The notes below the pieces were generated by a model, which saw nothing but the letters and a program-made list of their open reading frames with translations, ran no database searches and was not told the DNA's origin. Source: Takakia lepidozioides (lineage: Eukaryota > Streptophyta > Takakiopsida > Takakiales > Takakiaceae). From it: a DNA stretch of 64,000 nucleotides. Position 1 is the first letter of the stretch. Each line of letters begins with the position of its first letter. The stretch lies in the NCBI GenBank assembly GCA_030704615.1, contig CM060731.1, positions 73,204,756-73,268,755 on the forward strand, written 5' to 3'. Position numbers and translations under genes: made by a program. Shown here one piece after another: positions 12,581 to 23,744 of the stretch.

Positions 12581-13003
12581 GCTACCGGTGTCAGCCCCTG
12601 ACAAAGGTAGTTTCTGTCCCTTTGTGCTCCGACGCGGGGATAATGGCCACAAGACATTGGTTCCATTCCTTTTACGATGAGTCACACTCACTCTTTTTGC
12701 AATCTGCATCTTTGCCGCTAACCTTGGCTGCTTAGGGCCACGGGGACTAAGTCATGCTTGCTGTACCAAGGCTTTGTGAGGGTCTGCTTGGTTAGTATCT
12801 GTCCATAATCAGCTTTCTTTACCTTGGCACAAAATCTGTATAAAGTACCATTTCATTTCAGTTACCTATGCACAAAATCTGCTAGTTCTCACTGCAGTAG
12901 TTACAATGTTGCCATGAAGCATATTATTTAGACAAGGTTTTCTGTGATCTGATCCGCAAGTGGATGTGCAGCTTGCAATCTTAGGAACACTCAGTGGGAC
13001 TCT
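12581..13003. other. Unassigned interval after LINE scrap
   Basis: No conserved reading frame or repeat structure that I can support. Confidence 0.3.
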
Positions 13004-13160
13004 ATTTCAGTATTTCAATATTTCAATGAAGATTTTCAGCAAGTATTTCAGTATTTCAGCCAGTTTTCAGCAAGTATTCTAGTATTTCAGCCAGTTCTTC
13101 AACAACTATTTTAATATTTCAGTGAGTATTTCAACAAGCATTTCAATAATTTAAATACCT
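13004..13160 (+). repeat. Degenerate 'agtatttcag' tandem repeat
   Basis: About a dozen imperfect copies of a 10-bp unit (agtatttcag, with variants such as caagtatttc and ccagttttca). A strongly AT-rich stretch follows to about 13800. Confidence 0.7.
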
Positions 13161-14003
13161 AGGTAGTAAATCCGGAGATCAGTTATACATCAATGTTTAA
13201 TTCACCCATCAATAAAGTTCTGCCATGGCCTCTAGGCTCTGTCCCCGACATTATAAATAAATAAATTTTTCTATGTTTGACATATAATTCTAATATGTGA
13301 TATGTGATAAGATATTATATTTCAATATAATATCTGTAGGAAATTTTTCAACTTTAGAGTTTTAGGGTGGAGCCATTACGCGACTAGCCGCTTGTTTAAA
13401 CTTTATTTACTGCTACATGTTTAATAAAATAGAAAATATTTTTTATTAATTTAATTGTGATTGAAATTGGATTTAAAATAAAGTTTTTTCAGGATCGTCG
13501 TTTTACCGCGATTAAAAGTTAACCATCGACCCGAGGTTTTTTCTTTGAAATTTGGAAAATAACAGGAGTGGCTACCGAGTTTTGCAGGAAATAGCCATAT
13601 TGTCTGTTCATCCACTGAAACTTGGATAAAATCATCCTCCTCTGTATCTTCATCCATATTTAGTGAATTCATCCAAGATTTATATTTTATTTCATCCAAA
13701 ACAGCGAATTTACGACAGAATAGTCCATTTTATTTTTTGAGGTCGAAAAAGTGCGAAATTTCGCCAGAAATAATCGACCACAATGTAGTTAAAAATAGAC
13801 ACCTCCGGTCAGCTGATTGGCTATAGGAGGAGGTGTCGACAGGTGTCAAGTTGGACCGCCCGACATTTCAACGGGTGATCTGACCGGCAGAACATGGCTG
13901 GTGCCAGGAATGCCAGCACAAGCATCCAGGGAAGGAATCTGCGGGGGCAGTGCGAGAGAGAGAGAGAGAGAGGGGAAGAGAGAGAGGATCAGAAAGAGGA
14001 GCC
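13161..14003. other. AT-rich upstream region and GA-rich leader of msrA
   Basis: AT-rich sequence with no coding signal, except an 82-codon minus-strand frame (13451-13699) that I do not believe. A GA dinucleotide run at about 13953-13988 lies just 5' of the msrA start codon. It is probably in the 5' UTR and is a common plant leader or promoter element. Confidence 0.45.
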
Positions 14004-15561
14004 ATGTCTGTGCAGGCAGCGTGGGTGAGCGCGAGTCCCTGCAGTTGGTCTACTGTGTCCCGAGCCGGAGCTCATGTGCGGCAATCTGTGCAGCAGCAAA
14101 GAGTGTTACTTTCTCCATTCTTGGGCTTCAAAGTGCCCCAAATCTGTGGCTCGCCATCGCTGCAACGGTGTTCTTTCGTGGCTAAGGTGTCAGCCATGGA
14201 AAGGGTTGGAGGATTTTTGAGCAGACTAGCATTAGGTAGCCGAGCAGCCGTCCAGACTGATGCGGGAGGTTCGAGTATCGCCCAAGGCCCTGATTACGAT
14301 GTCGCAGCCCCCGGCCAAGAATTTGCCACTTTTGGGGCTGGATGTTTCTGGGGTGTGGAGCTTGTGTTCCAGAGAGTTCCAGGTGTTAGCAAGACGGAGG
14401 TCGGGTACACCCAGGGCCAGCAGCACCAGCCTACGTACTCTGATGTTTGTTCAGGGAGCACCGGTACTATTCCTTCTGCAACTTCTTGTGTCTTGCCACT
14501 GGTATTTTTTTTTGTGCTTATGAGGATTGTCCACATAGATTCTTGCTTTTTACTTTCTCCTAAGAGAGAGAATTAGTCCTATACTTGAAGTTATGGATGC
14601 AAGTCCTTTGGTGGCATGTATGAACATGTAATTCAGTGGATTAAATGCCAAGTAAATGAGCAATAGACCTTTGTTGAATTGTGTCTGTTGTTGGTGGAAG
14701 TCGAATTCAATTGTCTGACTTCTTCCGAAACCAAAGTCTGAATGTCGCTGTCACTGAGAGAACAGCCAAGAGCCTAAAGATTAGGGCCACAGGTTTCATT
14801 AGGGCCACAAGTTTTAGTCATTTCAGTCTGCAAAGCTGTTGAGTGTCTATAGTTCCATCGTCAATTGCCACCTGGGAACGTTACATATTGAACGTCATGT
14901 AAAGTGGAGGAGCAATGGTTACTGTGTCTACGGATGTGTATTGCTGTTGGTTGACACAATGTTGTTATGGAGACAGGGCATTCAGAGGTTGTGAGAGTGC
15001 AATTTGACCCAAAGGAGTGCAGCTATGGGAGCTTGCTGGATATCTTTTGGAAGCGCCATGATCCGACCACCCTTAATCGCCAGGTAGTCTTTACATGACA
15101 ATTTCTCAATTTCGCTTTGGAGGTTTTAGTGCCTGCCACTTCACACCTTCCCCTTCCCATCTCTTCCATTGTGGAAAAGCCCCAAGAAATATGATGGAGG
15201 ACCTCGTCTGTTAGTTCAGAACATAGAGACTACCAATTGTATACTTGGCATTGTTAAAATGTGTTCATCTCAACCAAGTTGGATGTGGCTGACTTCATTG
15301 GGGGATTAGGGAGGGGATGTGGGCACCCAGTACAGATCTGGCATCTATTTTTACACACCCAAGCAAGAAAAGGCTGCTAAGGAGACGATGGAACTGCACC
15401 AAAAGTCAGTAAAACAAAAAGTTGTGACAGAAATTTTGCCAGCAAAGAAATTCTACCGTGCAGAGGAATACCACCAGCAGTACTTGGCCAAAGGTGGCCG
15501 ATTTGGTTTCCGGCAATCGACGGAAAAGGGCTGCAACGACCCCATCCGCTGTTATGGCTAA
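14004..15561 (+). CDS. MSRA: Peptide methionine sulfoxide reductase A, plastid-type
   Basis: Three exons, 14004-14463, 14977-15083 and 15310-15561, give 272 aa. Residues 1 to about 90 are rich in Ser, Ala, Arg and Gln with few acids, as in a chloroplast transit peptide. The catalytic core follows: 'TFGAGCFWG' with the nucleophilic Cys at about 114, 'VGYTQG', '[11 protein letters not shown]', 'DPTTLNRQ', '[13 protein letters not shown]' and 'YHQQYL'. The C-terminus '[12 protein letters not shown]' supplies the two recycling cysteines typical of plant plastidic MsrA. The enzyme reduces the S-epimer of methionine sulfoxide in proteins using thioredoxin. The ATG at 14004 was chosen because upstream frame extensions use no ATG and encode only the GA repeat. 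All junctions are GT-AG and in phase. Confidence 0.93.
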
Positions 15562-16751
15562 GGATATACATGCGACAAGCATCTAATTAAGATTGTCTGA
15601 TATAGGGTTTATGTAGTCATCTCAGACCACGCGGGGGTTTCCTGTGAACTAGGGGAATCACAATGGCAGATGGGGAGGCAAACAGGCTCTATTTAGTTGT
15701 CAATAAGCAATAGCCTTTACTGTACATTGACTGAGATTCTAGTAGGAAAAACATTATCCTTGTCACTTAAAGTAAACTCTCTTATACAACTGCACACCAG
15801 GCACATATCTTGTATCTTTCTATTGTTGTGATGTACGTCTGGGTTGTTTGAGTTCTTCTAAGTGACACCTTGTGAGTTGTGAATTCATGGACAGATATTG
15901 GGAACTTATGTAGTTGCGACAGGCTGGGGACTGCAGCTTGGAGGTTGCATCCTTCTTTCGTGAGTTTTAGAGCAGTACAAGTAGAATTAGAAACCTGTCT
16001 GTAAGGTTAATAGACATGTTCGCTCTTTCTTTGAACAATGTATGACTTTGCCACCTTTGTGTTTGTTGTCTACGGAACTGATGTGATCCAGGAAGTCAAA
16101 ACTGCCCTAGCTTCTGCATGAAGAGGGTGACGCAAATCCTCGCAGAGGCTGGTTTATGGTAAAATTTTGTTCAAGATTCCTACTTCCTAATGCGGCTGGC
16201 TGGATCCGTGACATGACCTTTGGGGGTTGCATGAGGCTTCAAGCAACATTTGGGAATTTTTGAACTTTTTTGGACTTCCCTGTCCCTCTCTTGGAGACAG
16301 ATATGAGCATCTCATTTTCTCCTCCGACTCTGGTAAAAATTACGATCGTAGTACAAACAATGCATCATGATGCAGAAGGGTAATAACAACTAGGAGTTTT
16401 GACAAGGGGAAGAGAGAGACCCTTGGATGCAACATAGTCTGATGCAGGCCAACAAGGATTCAACGGTCTTAAAGCTCTCTTTATCTGTGTCTCTCTTAGC
16501 TATGTCATAAATATGAAGGGTAGACATCACACCAAGTTGGTCCATAAGTGGGGTGGGCTTCCAATGCTGAACTTCAGTAAGTGGCCCCTTCTTGTGGGTT
16601 CTCCCCAGCCCCACTTCACTGCGCCAGCTCTAGAGAAAAGGAGAGGTACCATATACTGGTCGGAGCTATTTAGGTCTTTGGCCCCAAGGCTGCGGAAAAA
16701 CAGCACACATCAGTTCAACCCCATCTCTCTCCAAAGCACCAGCTAGACCTG
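15562..16751. other. 3' flank of msrA, no gene seen
   Basis: It begins with the msrA 3' UTR. There is no supported coding region; the frames at 16390-16746 are short and lack homology that I can recognise. Confidence 0.4.
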
Positions 16752-16838
16752 TGTCGTGCACCTAAGCATCGTGCCACAACATACATCGTTGTCCACCACA
16801 CAATCTAAGCACACAATCCTAGAAAGCTATACCACAAT
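16752..16838 (+). repeat. 87-bp direct repeat, outer copy flanking the left LTR
   Basis: It begins 'tgtcgtgcacctaagcatcg', ends 'agctataccacaat' and recurs at 17262-17348 with two mismatches. One copy therefore lies on each side of the left LTR. It is far too long for a target-site duplication. It may be internal element sequence duplicated by recombination. Confidence 0.8.
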
Positions 16839-16840
16839 AA

Positions 16841-17259
16841 ATAAGAGATGAGAAATGAGAGAAGTAGAAGACAATGAAAGCTCTCAAAGCATGAAGCAAT
16901 CACATGAAGAACAAGCCCTAGTCCTTCCAAGTGAAATCCACTCTATCACATAAACTAAGTCAAGCCAAGGGCACCTTTGCTAAAGGAATCCACCCTACAA
17001 AGCCCTCAACACACTCCCTCTCAATACCTAGAGCTATGGAGGTGAGAGAAGCTCATGGAGGCTCAACTACAAGAAGATGAGCCTCCTCAACACTCACAAG
17101 GGGAAAACCTATCTCCATGTCTCAAGTGAGGCTCGACACCTCACTTGGCATGTGAGACCAAATGAAGTTCCAACACACAAAATATAAATATAAATATCTA
17201 AAATGTCCTAGTTAACTAGCAGTAGGTAATTCTAGATAACCATGACTAAAACCATGACA
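16841..17259 (-). repeat. LTR of retrotransposon copy 1 (3' LTR relative to its coding strand)
   Basis: These 419 bp match 25456-25874 with about two mismatches. On the coding (minus) strand it begins TGTCATGG and runs to CTCTTAT; the terminal CA present in the other LTR is altered here. Near-identity of the pair implies recent insertion or recent gene conversion. Confidence 0.85.
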
Positions 17260-17261
17260 GC

Positions 17262-17348
17262 TGTCGTGCACCTAAGCATCGTGCCACAACATACATCACT
17301 GTCCACCACACAATCTAAGCACACAATCCTAGAAAGCTATACCACAAT
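17262..17348 (+). repeat. 87-bp direct repeat, inner copy
   Basis: Partner of 16752-16838, immediately inside the left LTR. See that entry for structure. Confidence 0.8.
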
Positions 17349-17602
17349 CGCCCCCCTAGCTGGTGGTTAGGTCCCTCTAACTCCAGATAGCTACAAGATG
17401 TAATAGCCACAGCCGTACTAAGTCCTCTATCACTGTCCCTATTGTACTCAAACTCTATAGACCAAGAGGCCGGGTACAAGAGCAACCCCATCGTTAGTTG
17501 CCGTCTTGCAATCTGTGAACTTGAGTCAGGATCTCGTGTGTTGGTCTCCTAGTAGCTTGGCCTTGCATTTCTTGTTAGCCTCCATGGTTGTATCCACTCC
17601 CA

Positions 17603-18660
17603 CTATCCAATGCAATGCGGACATAACCAATCCCCATCATGAACCATCTCAAGAGGTGGAGTCAAGCATCCCATATGCCAACCTCTAGAGCATTGATCAC
17701 ACACCAGCATGGTGGCTGCCCCTCTAGCAGACCCACACAACATGCACCTTAAACTTGCAGGTACCACTGCCAGGTTTGGGTCAACCCTTTCATCAACATT
17801 TGGAAGGTGACATGGCGCGCAATTACGCACATGGTCCTTCCAAATCATGCCATCCCGACCCTCCAAGATCAGGACTCCTGAGGGCAACACCTCTCGAACC
17901 CTCAAAATAGTACGTCATGCAGTCACATCCAAGGTCGTAGGAGGAGTCTACTGCAGATAAACATAGTCACCAGGGTTGAATCTTCGAACCCCAGGATGAT
18001 AGCCCCCACCACGTATGGTAGCATACCTCAACGTATCACGATGTTGTGCAATGGCAAGGTTCTCGAAAGCCATGGGCATGACTTTCTTGAACAACTCTAC
18101 ACGCTGCTCATATACACGTGCCCACACGTCCGGATCGTCAAGGTTAAGAACTGTAGCAGCTTCTCTGCGAATGGATGTAGGCAAATCCGGCTCTCGGCCA
18201 AAGAGAAGAAAATATGGTGAGAAGGAGGCAAGTGATGCTTGCTTGCTGAACCTGTAGCCCATAGCTAACCAGGGTAACTGAAGGTCCAAATCTCCTAGGT
18301 GTCCCTTCTGCAAGCCATACTTGCGCAAACCCCTCTTTAATGTGTGAACAACTCTCTTTGCCAAGCCATCGGCCTCAGGATGATCCCGAGAAGTGGTGCG
18401 GTGGTCTATCAAGGCCTTGTCATACAAAGCCTGAAACTTCCCCAAGAACTTTCTCCCTTGGTCCGTGAGTACCTCAGCTGGAGCACCGAATCGGCTAAGC
18501 ACACAATCCAATAATGTTTACGCAGCTCCCTCACTAGCCTTATCAGGCAATGGAACCAATTCAATCCACTTGGAGAAGTGCTCCACCATCACCAACACGT
18601 ATTTGTTGTGGCGCATGGTCAGTGGCAACGGCCTTGCGAAGTCAAGACTTCACCTGTAGC
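17603..18660 (-). pseudogene. Integrase core and C-terminus followed by a PHD finger (copy 1)
   Basis: Minus strand. The integrase core has its first Asp in 'SLDFARPLPLT', preceded by a TGA where Trp is expected. The second Asp is in 'VLTDQGRKFLGKF'. In the third motif the catalytic Glu position reads Lys ('DGLAKRVVHTLKRGLRKYG', about 18350). A stop (TAA, about 18520) splits the core. The SH3-like C-terminal part includes 'GDYVYLQ' and 'VLILEGRDGMIWKDHV'. A PHD finger then follows at 17746-17612: C-x2-C, C-x2-C, H-x2-C and C-x2-C, with the aromatic residue in 'WLCPHC'. PHD fingers read histone H3 tails, so a role in choosing insertion sites is a reasonable inference, analogous to the chromodomain of chromoviruses. 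This integrase is catalytically dead as written. Confidence 0.85.
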
Positions 18661-19090
18661 CCAATCCCATGATCGGAAGAGGGTGCAATTGTGGAGTAGG
18701 GGCGTTGAATGAAGCACGCACCCTGTCACACACCATGCACCTAGCCACAAATTGTTGCACCTCTGTGTGCATACCACGCCACCAATACTGCCCCTGCAGT
18801 AGACTATGAGTGCGTCGCACCCCAAAATGCCCCAACTCCTGATGGGCATGCCGCACTAACCGTGCCCGCTGTGTTGGGTGAGGCACAATCCTCACTCGAC
18901 CATCCTCCCACACTTGGAGCAGGTGTGTCCCCTCCCACTTGAACCTCTTGGCTCGTTGTAGGATCCGATCCCTCTCCTTGGCAATCACAGTGGCTGCAGT
19001 GTCTCCAGTGCGCCGTACTCTGCGCTGCTCAGCCATAGCCAAGCTGATAATCCAGGTCAAGCAATTGAGATCCATTGCTTGCCCCAACAC
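18650..19090 (-). pseudogene. Integrase zinc-binding region fused to the methyltransferase tail (copy 1)
   Basis: A 146-codon open frame begins with the last helix of the methyltransferase ('MLGQAMDLNCLTWIISLAMA') and continues into the H2C2 zinc-binding domain that normally precedes integrase ('HAHQELGHFGVRRTHSLL', 'QGQYWW', 'FVARCMVCDRV'). In an intact element RT and RNase H (about 2 kb) should lie between these. The junction is close to the dipeptide after 'AEQRRV', where copy 2 instead continues with about 100 further codons and then RT. Confidence 0.85.
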
Positions 19091-20010
19091 CTGACGACGT
19101 GATGTATCAAAAAAGATGGCACCGCCGTGGTACCTGTGGTAAAACCCATCGCCCGCTCGCGCTCGTCAGCATTGGGCTCCACTAATTGTTGCAACTGGCT
19201 ATCCCACAAGAGGCCAGGTCCACCATCCCGAAAAGCATGGGATCCTGGGAAGCTGAGCAGTGTAGGTAATGTTGCTCGTGGTTGACCCACCATGTTGACC
19301 ACTGCCAAAGGCGAACGGTCATCGTGTCTCACACGTTGAGACTGCCTCCCTGTGTCCAAAATGCTATCCACTGTGAGGTGTGCTGGCCGCTGCACCCCAT
19401 CAAATACACGCTTGAGCAGTGCGGGTGGCATCAAGTTAGTCCACCATAGCCATGGACGATGAGCCCATAACCCCACTGCAGCTGCATCCAGCAACACTGC
19501 TGACCCAAGCCACGACCGGACTTGATGCACACTGGCCATCACCCTGGCCCGAGAATCACCCATCAGTGGCACATTCTCCAAGATGTATGTTGGAGATACA
19601 GCTTGATGAAGCTGCAAGTGACGCAAAATCCGCACCATCTCCCAAAACAGACCCGTCCTCGAGTCTCGCAATCCATTGCCATGCCCGGCTGATGAATGCT
19701 CTTAGCAGGGCCAACCTACCACTACCAGATCAATGGAGCCAACCCGCTCCAAATCCTGCGCAACAAAATGTTTGCTGGCAAGGCTTGTTGGTATCCACGA
19801 ACTGCAGACACTCGCAATAAATCAAGGTACTGCTGTACCAACTGAGCAACATGGCGCAGTGAGACGCGTCGTGCAGTCTCATCCCTCTCCACATACAGGT
19901 AACGTCGAATTCGTACACCTACCTGCAGTACTGCAGCCAATCCAATGCTGATCCCGCCAAACAAGTCCAGAAGGCATATGCCTTCATCCGGGCACTGCCA
20001 CACAAGAGGT
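19057..20010 (-). pseudogene. DNMT3-like cytosine-5 DNA methyltransferase domain (copy 1)
   Basis: Read on the minus strand. Motif I is 'LLDLFGGISIGLAA' (19970-19930), with 'YLYVERDETARRVSLRH' as motif II. Motif IV is 'VVVGWPC' followed by TAA at 19702-19704 where copy 2 has Gln. Motif VI is 'ILENVPLMGD' (about 19584-19560). Motif VIII is 'AHRPWLWWTNL', and the C-terminal motif region is 'VEPNADERERAMGF'. The order I-IV-VI-VIII is that of DNMT3/DNMT1 enzymes, not the rearranged order of DRM. The spacing and the 'AHR..WW.NL' block most resemble DNMT3. Frameshifts lie near 19760 and 19100. The ancestral role would be transferring methyl groups to cytosine using AdoMet. The motifs make the family assignment firm; activity in this copy is excluded by the stop. 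Confidence 0.88.
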
Positions 20011-20290
20011 GTGGTGTCCAATGGTGACAACTGAGGTGGTCCTGGTGCAATCGCCGCATTCTCCTCTTCTCCTGACGGTACGAAGGTCTCTACCCAGGCT
20101 TGTTGTACCCGTCCATTAGGAGCCTGCTGCAAATCCTTGCTCGTACCCCATAATGGAGTGTGAGCAACCATGGCAGGCAACTCCGCCGTACCGTGCATGT
20201 CATCATGCTCTGCTAGAGGTGGCACATCCTCTGCATGGGCATTGCCTTCCAGCAACTCTCCAGGCCAACTAACTGCAGCTGTAAAGGCGG

Positions 20291-21199
20291 CTAGTGTTGG
20301 CATCTTGCCCCGCTGGGCAGCCGCAATACCCCAATGAATGTCACAGGGAGCTGTGCACGACGACCATCCCCTGACTGCCATCCAGGCCTGTAGGATGCTG
20401 ACTCCTCCCAAAAGTCCAGGGTGAAGCCCATGGGATATAACACTGCCCCACCAACAAGGACATCGTAAGAGACCGCGTCTGTCACAATGGCCTTGGCTCG
20501 CATCACTGAGCCATCTACAGGATGATCTGGTTGTAGTCCAATGGCCAACTCACGCCGTGTCATGCCCCGAGCCTGCTCTGATCCTCCCAGAGATGTCTGT
20601 ATCTGAAAAAGACAAGGCTCCATATCCGCCTCCATGAGGCCCAAACCTGCAATAGCAGCTCTGCCCAACATCAGTGGCTGAGCTCCTGAGTCCAACAAGA
20701 CCCGCAGTGGCCGGTACTTCTTGCCTGCCGGTCCACTCAAAGTGAAAATGCCTCCCTGGTTGTCTAACAAGACAACTCCAGGTGTCACCATGGCGCGCTC
20801 AAATGCTGGCCTAGCTGGCAGCTCCGTCAACCTGGCAGCTGCAGCTTGCCATGGCGCAGCCGTGGCAGTCTTGACCCTCAAATCCGAGGATCCCTCTGCC
20901 ACTACACCTTCCAGTAACTCCGCAGAAGATGAAGTGACCTCCTCACTATCGCAGAGTGTTGCTGCTAGTCTGAACACTGCAGCTGGTCTTACCCCCGGCG
21001 TCACAATCATGGTTGCCGAGAACAGTGGGGCTTGACACACAGAGGTGGCTGCCCCCAATAACACACCGGCTGCACTAGCCTTCGTAGCAGGTGTCAGTGC
21101 TGCACGTGTAACTCTCCCCAATGGCATAGTAACCTCCGCCTCGGTAACAATCGGACGAGAACTAGGTGCCATGGATGGCGTCGACACTGTCTCCGCCAA
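20291..21199 (-). pseudogene. Retropepsin-like aspartic protease region (copy 1)
   Basis: This 302-codon frame contains the retropepsin active site 'LRVLLDSGAQPLMLGRAAIA' (D-S-G at about 20692-20684) and the later 'AIVTDAVSYDVLVGGAVLY', the flap and second half of a retroviral-type protease. The N-terminal 150 residues are Ala/Ser/Thr-rich linker. The frame ends at a frameshift near 20400 and is continued by the overlapping frame 20411-19722, which leads into the methyltransferase. Protease of this type would process the polyprotein. Confidence 0.8.
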
Positions 21200-21463
21200 T
21201 GTGAATGACTGAGGAAGCCTCGCCTGACGGCTTGCCTCCCCACGCTATGGATCCAATTCCACCTTTGCACCTCGTGGCTCAGGAACTCGTGCTGCTCCTC
21301 GAGTCACGGCTGCAGCAGACTCCACCTGCACTAGTGGTAGTGCTGCTCCGCACATGAATCCCATGCCTCCCATATCTCCTCCCTCAGGAGCAGGAGGTGG
21401 ACCATCCCGGCTGGGAGCTGGTACTACCTGAGCTGTAGCCATGGCAGCGAGCCTCTGCTCTAG

Positions 21464-22855
21464 CTACTGAAGCCGGTTGGCCATGCCTTGGTCAACACCC
21501 TGACCTCCGCGTCCTTGGCCATGTTGAGCTTGCCCTTGGCCTGCACCTCGTGCCCGACCACCTCGTCCTCTCTGGGCTGGTCCACCTCGCCCCCGGCCAC
21601 CATTGTTCCCTTGGAACTGGCCTGGGTGCAACTCAGGATGCAAGTCATAACACTGGGCATCTCCATGCCTATACTTGCCACAATGCCCACACTGCAACTG
21701 TGCAGGCTGTGCTTGTGCCGGCCTTCTGCCACTCTCTGGGCAATCTCTCTTGACATAGGGTCCTCCACATGTCCAACATATTACCCCTGGTTGCTGTTGG
21801 CCTGCAAAAGATGCCACGGGCCTCTGCACCTGAGGTCCCCTGTAAGCTCCATGGAACTTGGGTTGGGAAACCTTGCCCCCCTGACCACGCTATTGGCCAG
21901 TCCCTTGTGCCTGTGGGCTGGCAGCTGCGCCTCGTGCAGGCATGTCCTTGCCAAATCCAATGGTAACAACTCGCTTCTCCACCATGTTGAGCTCAATCCG
22001 CTCAGCCAGCAGAAACACATCCGCTAATGTGGGTTGAGCCGCTTGTAACAGGGTTGTATCCCGCACCCTTCTCCTGAGCTCCTTGTCCAAAATTCCATAC
22101 CAGAACTGGACTGCCTGAGCTTCAGTAACCCCTTGGGTCACACTTATCAAGCGCCTCATACGAGTGTAGGCCTCTCGCAAGCTCTCACTGGATTTGCGTT
22201 GGAAGTCTTGCAAACTTTGCAGCTTCTCTGTCCGTACACCTTGGTAGTTCCTCCGCAACTCCTGGAAGAACTCCACCACCGGGTTGAATCTAGGCACATG
22301 TGTTATAGTCGTGGCAGGAGGAGTAGTAGCACCTTTTGAACTGGTACCACCTGCAGAAGTACCGGCACTACTTGTTCCACTACTAGTGCTTGTAGTTGGA
22401 GATGTTTGTGTAGCTGCTGGTGTCACCGGTGCCCTTGTGCCTCTAGTGATTGAGACATAATTAGGTGACCAATACTCTCGTCACTCCTCAATCTCCACCG
22501 CATGTCCCCGCCTAAATTCATGGTAATCATCCATGGGCAGCCCCTCAAGGTGCTGGAATAGCCTCTTCCACGTCATAAAGGGCGTAAACAGTTGTGGATT
22601 GCGCATTTGCTGCAAATCACACCAACTGTCAAACTCTTGTATAAAGTCATCAAGCTCGATGGTGTCCACAGCTCCAGAGTACCTACGTGGCCCCTTGGTA
22701 GCTCCATACATCTCCTCCATTGTGTCCCACAACAATGGCACGGAAATGACTTGCACCCTCGGCGAGAATCCTCCAGACTCCGAGTCTGAACCTTCCTCAG
22801 AAGACACTGAAGGTGAAAGTGGCCTAAACCGCACACCTCGTCTTGTGTACCCACT
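21464..22855 (-). pseudogene. Gag with two zinc knuckles (copy 1)
   Basis: In three frames on the minus strand. The N-part includes 'MEEMYGATKGPRRYSGAVD' and 'TPFMTWKRLFQHLEGLPMDD', ending at a stop at 22481. The retrotransposon-gag domain includes 'FNPVVEFFQELRRNYQGVRT', 'SLREAYTRMRRLISVTQG' and 'LADVFLLAERIELN'. The nucleocapsid has two Cys-His boxes: 'CWTCGGPYVKRDC', where a His seen in copy 2 is Tyr, and a canonical CX2CX4HX4C box 'CGHCGKYRHGDAQC'. A Gly/Arg/Gln-rich tail follows. Gag would package the RNA; this copy is broken by stops at about 22480 and 21890. Confidence 0.85.
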
Positions 22856-22899
22856 AGTATCGCTGGTGCTCGTACCAGCACTCCCTCAGCAGCTGGTGG

Positions 22900-23410
22900 C
22901 ACCTCCGTGATGAAAACTCACAACCCAACCGGTTGTCAACCTGTCTCTAATCCCCACTTTCTACAAGGTAACCGGGTAGAGAACCTGTTGCGGCTACTCG
23001 TTCAAGCAGGAATAATAGGTTTCTAACGTAGACCTATACCTGCACCTGCATCCACCGCAAGCACTCCTATGGTCTGCTGGTCATCAACCCAGCCTCACCA
23101 TAGAAGAAACACTAGTGGTCTTGCTGGTCATCACTTCAGCCTCACCACCGATAGCATACTCTAGGATTGGCCGGTCATCAAATCCGGACCAACCTCCTAT
23201 GAAAACAAGTGCCCACACAAAGCTAACATGGCGCACAGTCAAGCATGCAGGTGTGGAGGGGATCCAAACACAAGAAAATCAAGACAGCAACTCCCCCACA
23301 CCAAAAACACTCCACAGTGTCGCTCCTGCAAGGACACCCCAGCCCAAACCCGGACTGACTCTTGCCTCCACCTACGGAAAGGTTTTGGCCTACAGTGAGG
23401 GTGAAAGACT
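22900..23410 (-). other. Untranslated leader segment shared with copy 2
   Basis: On the minus strand this segment matches 58885-59320 of the + strand, including 'gatgaccagcaagaccac', 'tgcggtggatgcaggtgcag' and 'cacctgcatgcttgactgtg'. It lies directly upstream of gag in both copies and has no conserved reading frame, so it is element leader sequence. Confidence 0.75.
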
Positions 23411-23574
23411 ATGGAGAAGAGAAACTAAAGCAATTCCTAACCCCAGAATGCTCTCATCCCACCACTCTCCCTCATGTCTCTATCCACTCGCTTGTATGGC
23501 CGTGGCAAGTACCCTTCAATATCCCTCAATCAATCCTTCAAGAGCTCTTCAACATTGTCCACCAAAGCTCCTCG

Positions 23575-23725
23575 AAGGGTCCTCCAAGGACCCCAAAGAT
23601 CCTCCAAACACTCCTCCAAGGACCCCAAAGATCCTCCAAACACTCCTCAAAGGACCCCAAAGATCCTCCAAATACTCCTCCAAGGGCCCTCAAATATCTT
23701 CCAAACAATCCTCCAAAGGCCCTTA
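23575..23725 (+). repeat. ~33-bp minisatellite in the retroelement leader
   Basis: Four to five head-to-tail copies of a unit built on 'ggaccccaaagatcctcca' plus 'aacactcctccaa', diverging at the right end. It is inside the copy 1 leader and I do not see it in copy 2. Confidence 0.85.
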
Positions 23726-23744
23726 AATTTCACTAAGTCCTTTC

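Noticed and set aside
16729-16745. Match of 'ctctccaaagcacca' to the LINE 3' end as evidence of a split LINE target site
   Set aside because: Only about 15 bases, with the surrounding sequence unrelated; probably chance.
19057-20010. Assignment of the methyltransferase to the plant DRM family
   Set aside because: DRM has a rearranged motif order; here motif I precedes IV, VI and VIII, as in DNMT3.
20721-21035. Plus-strand 104-codon frame inside retroelement copy 1
   Set aside because: Antisense shadow of the protease region.
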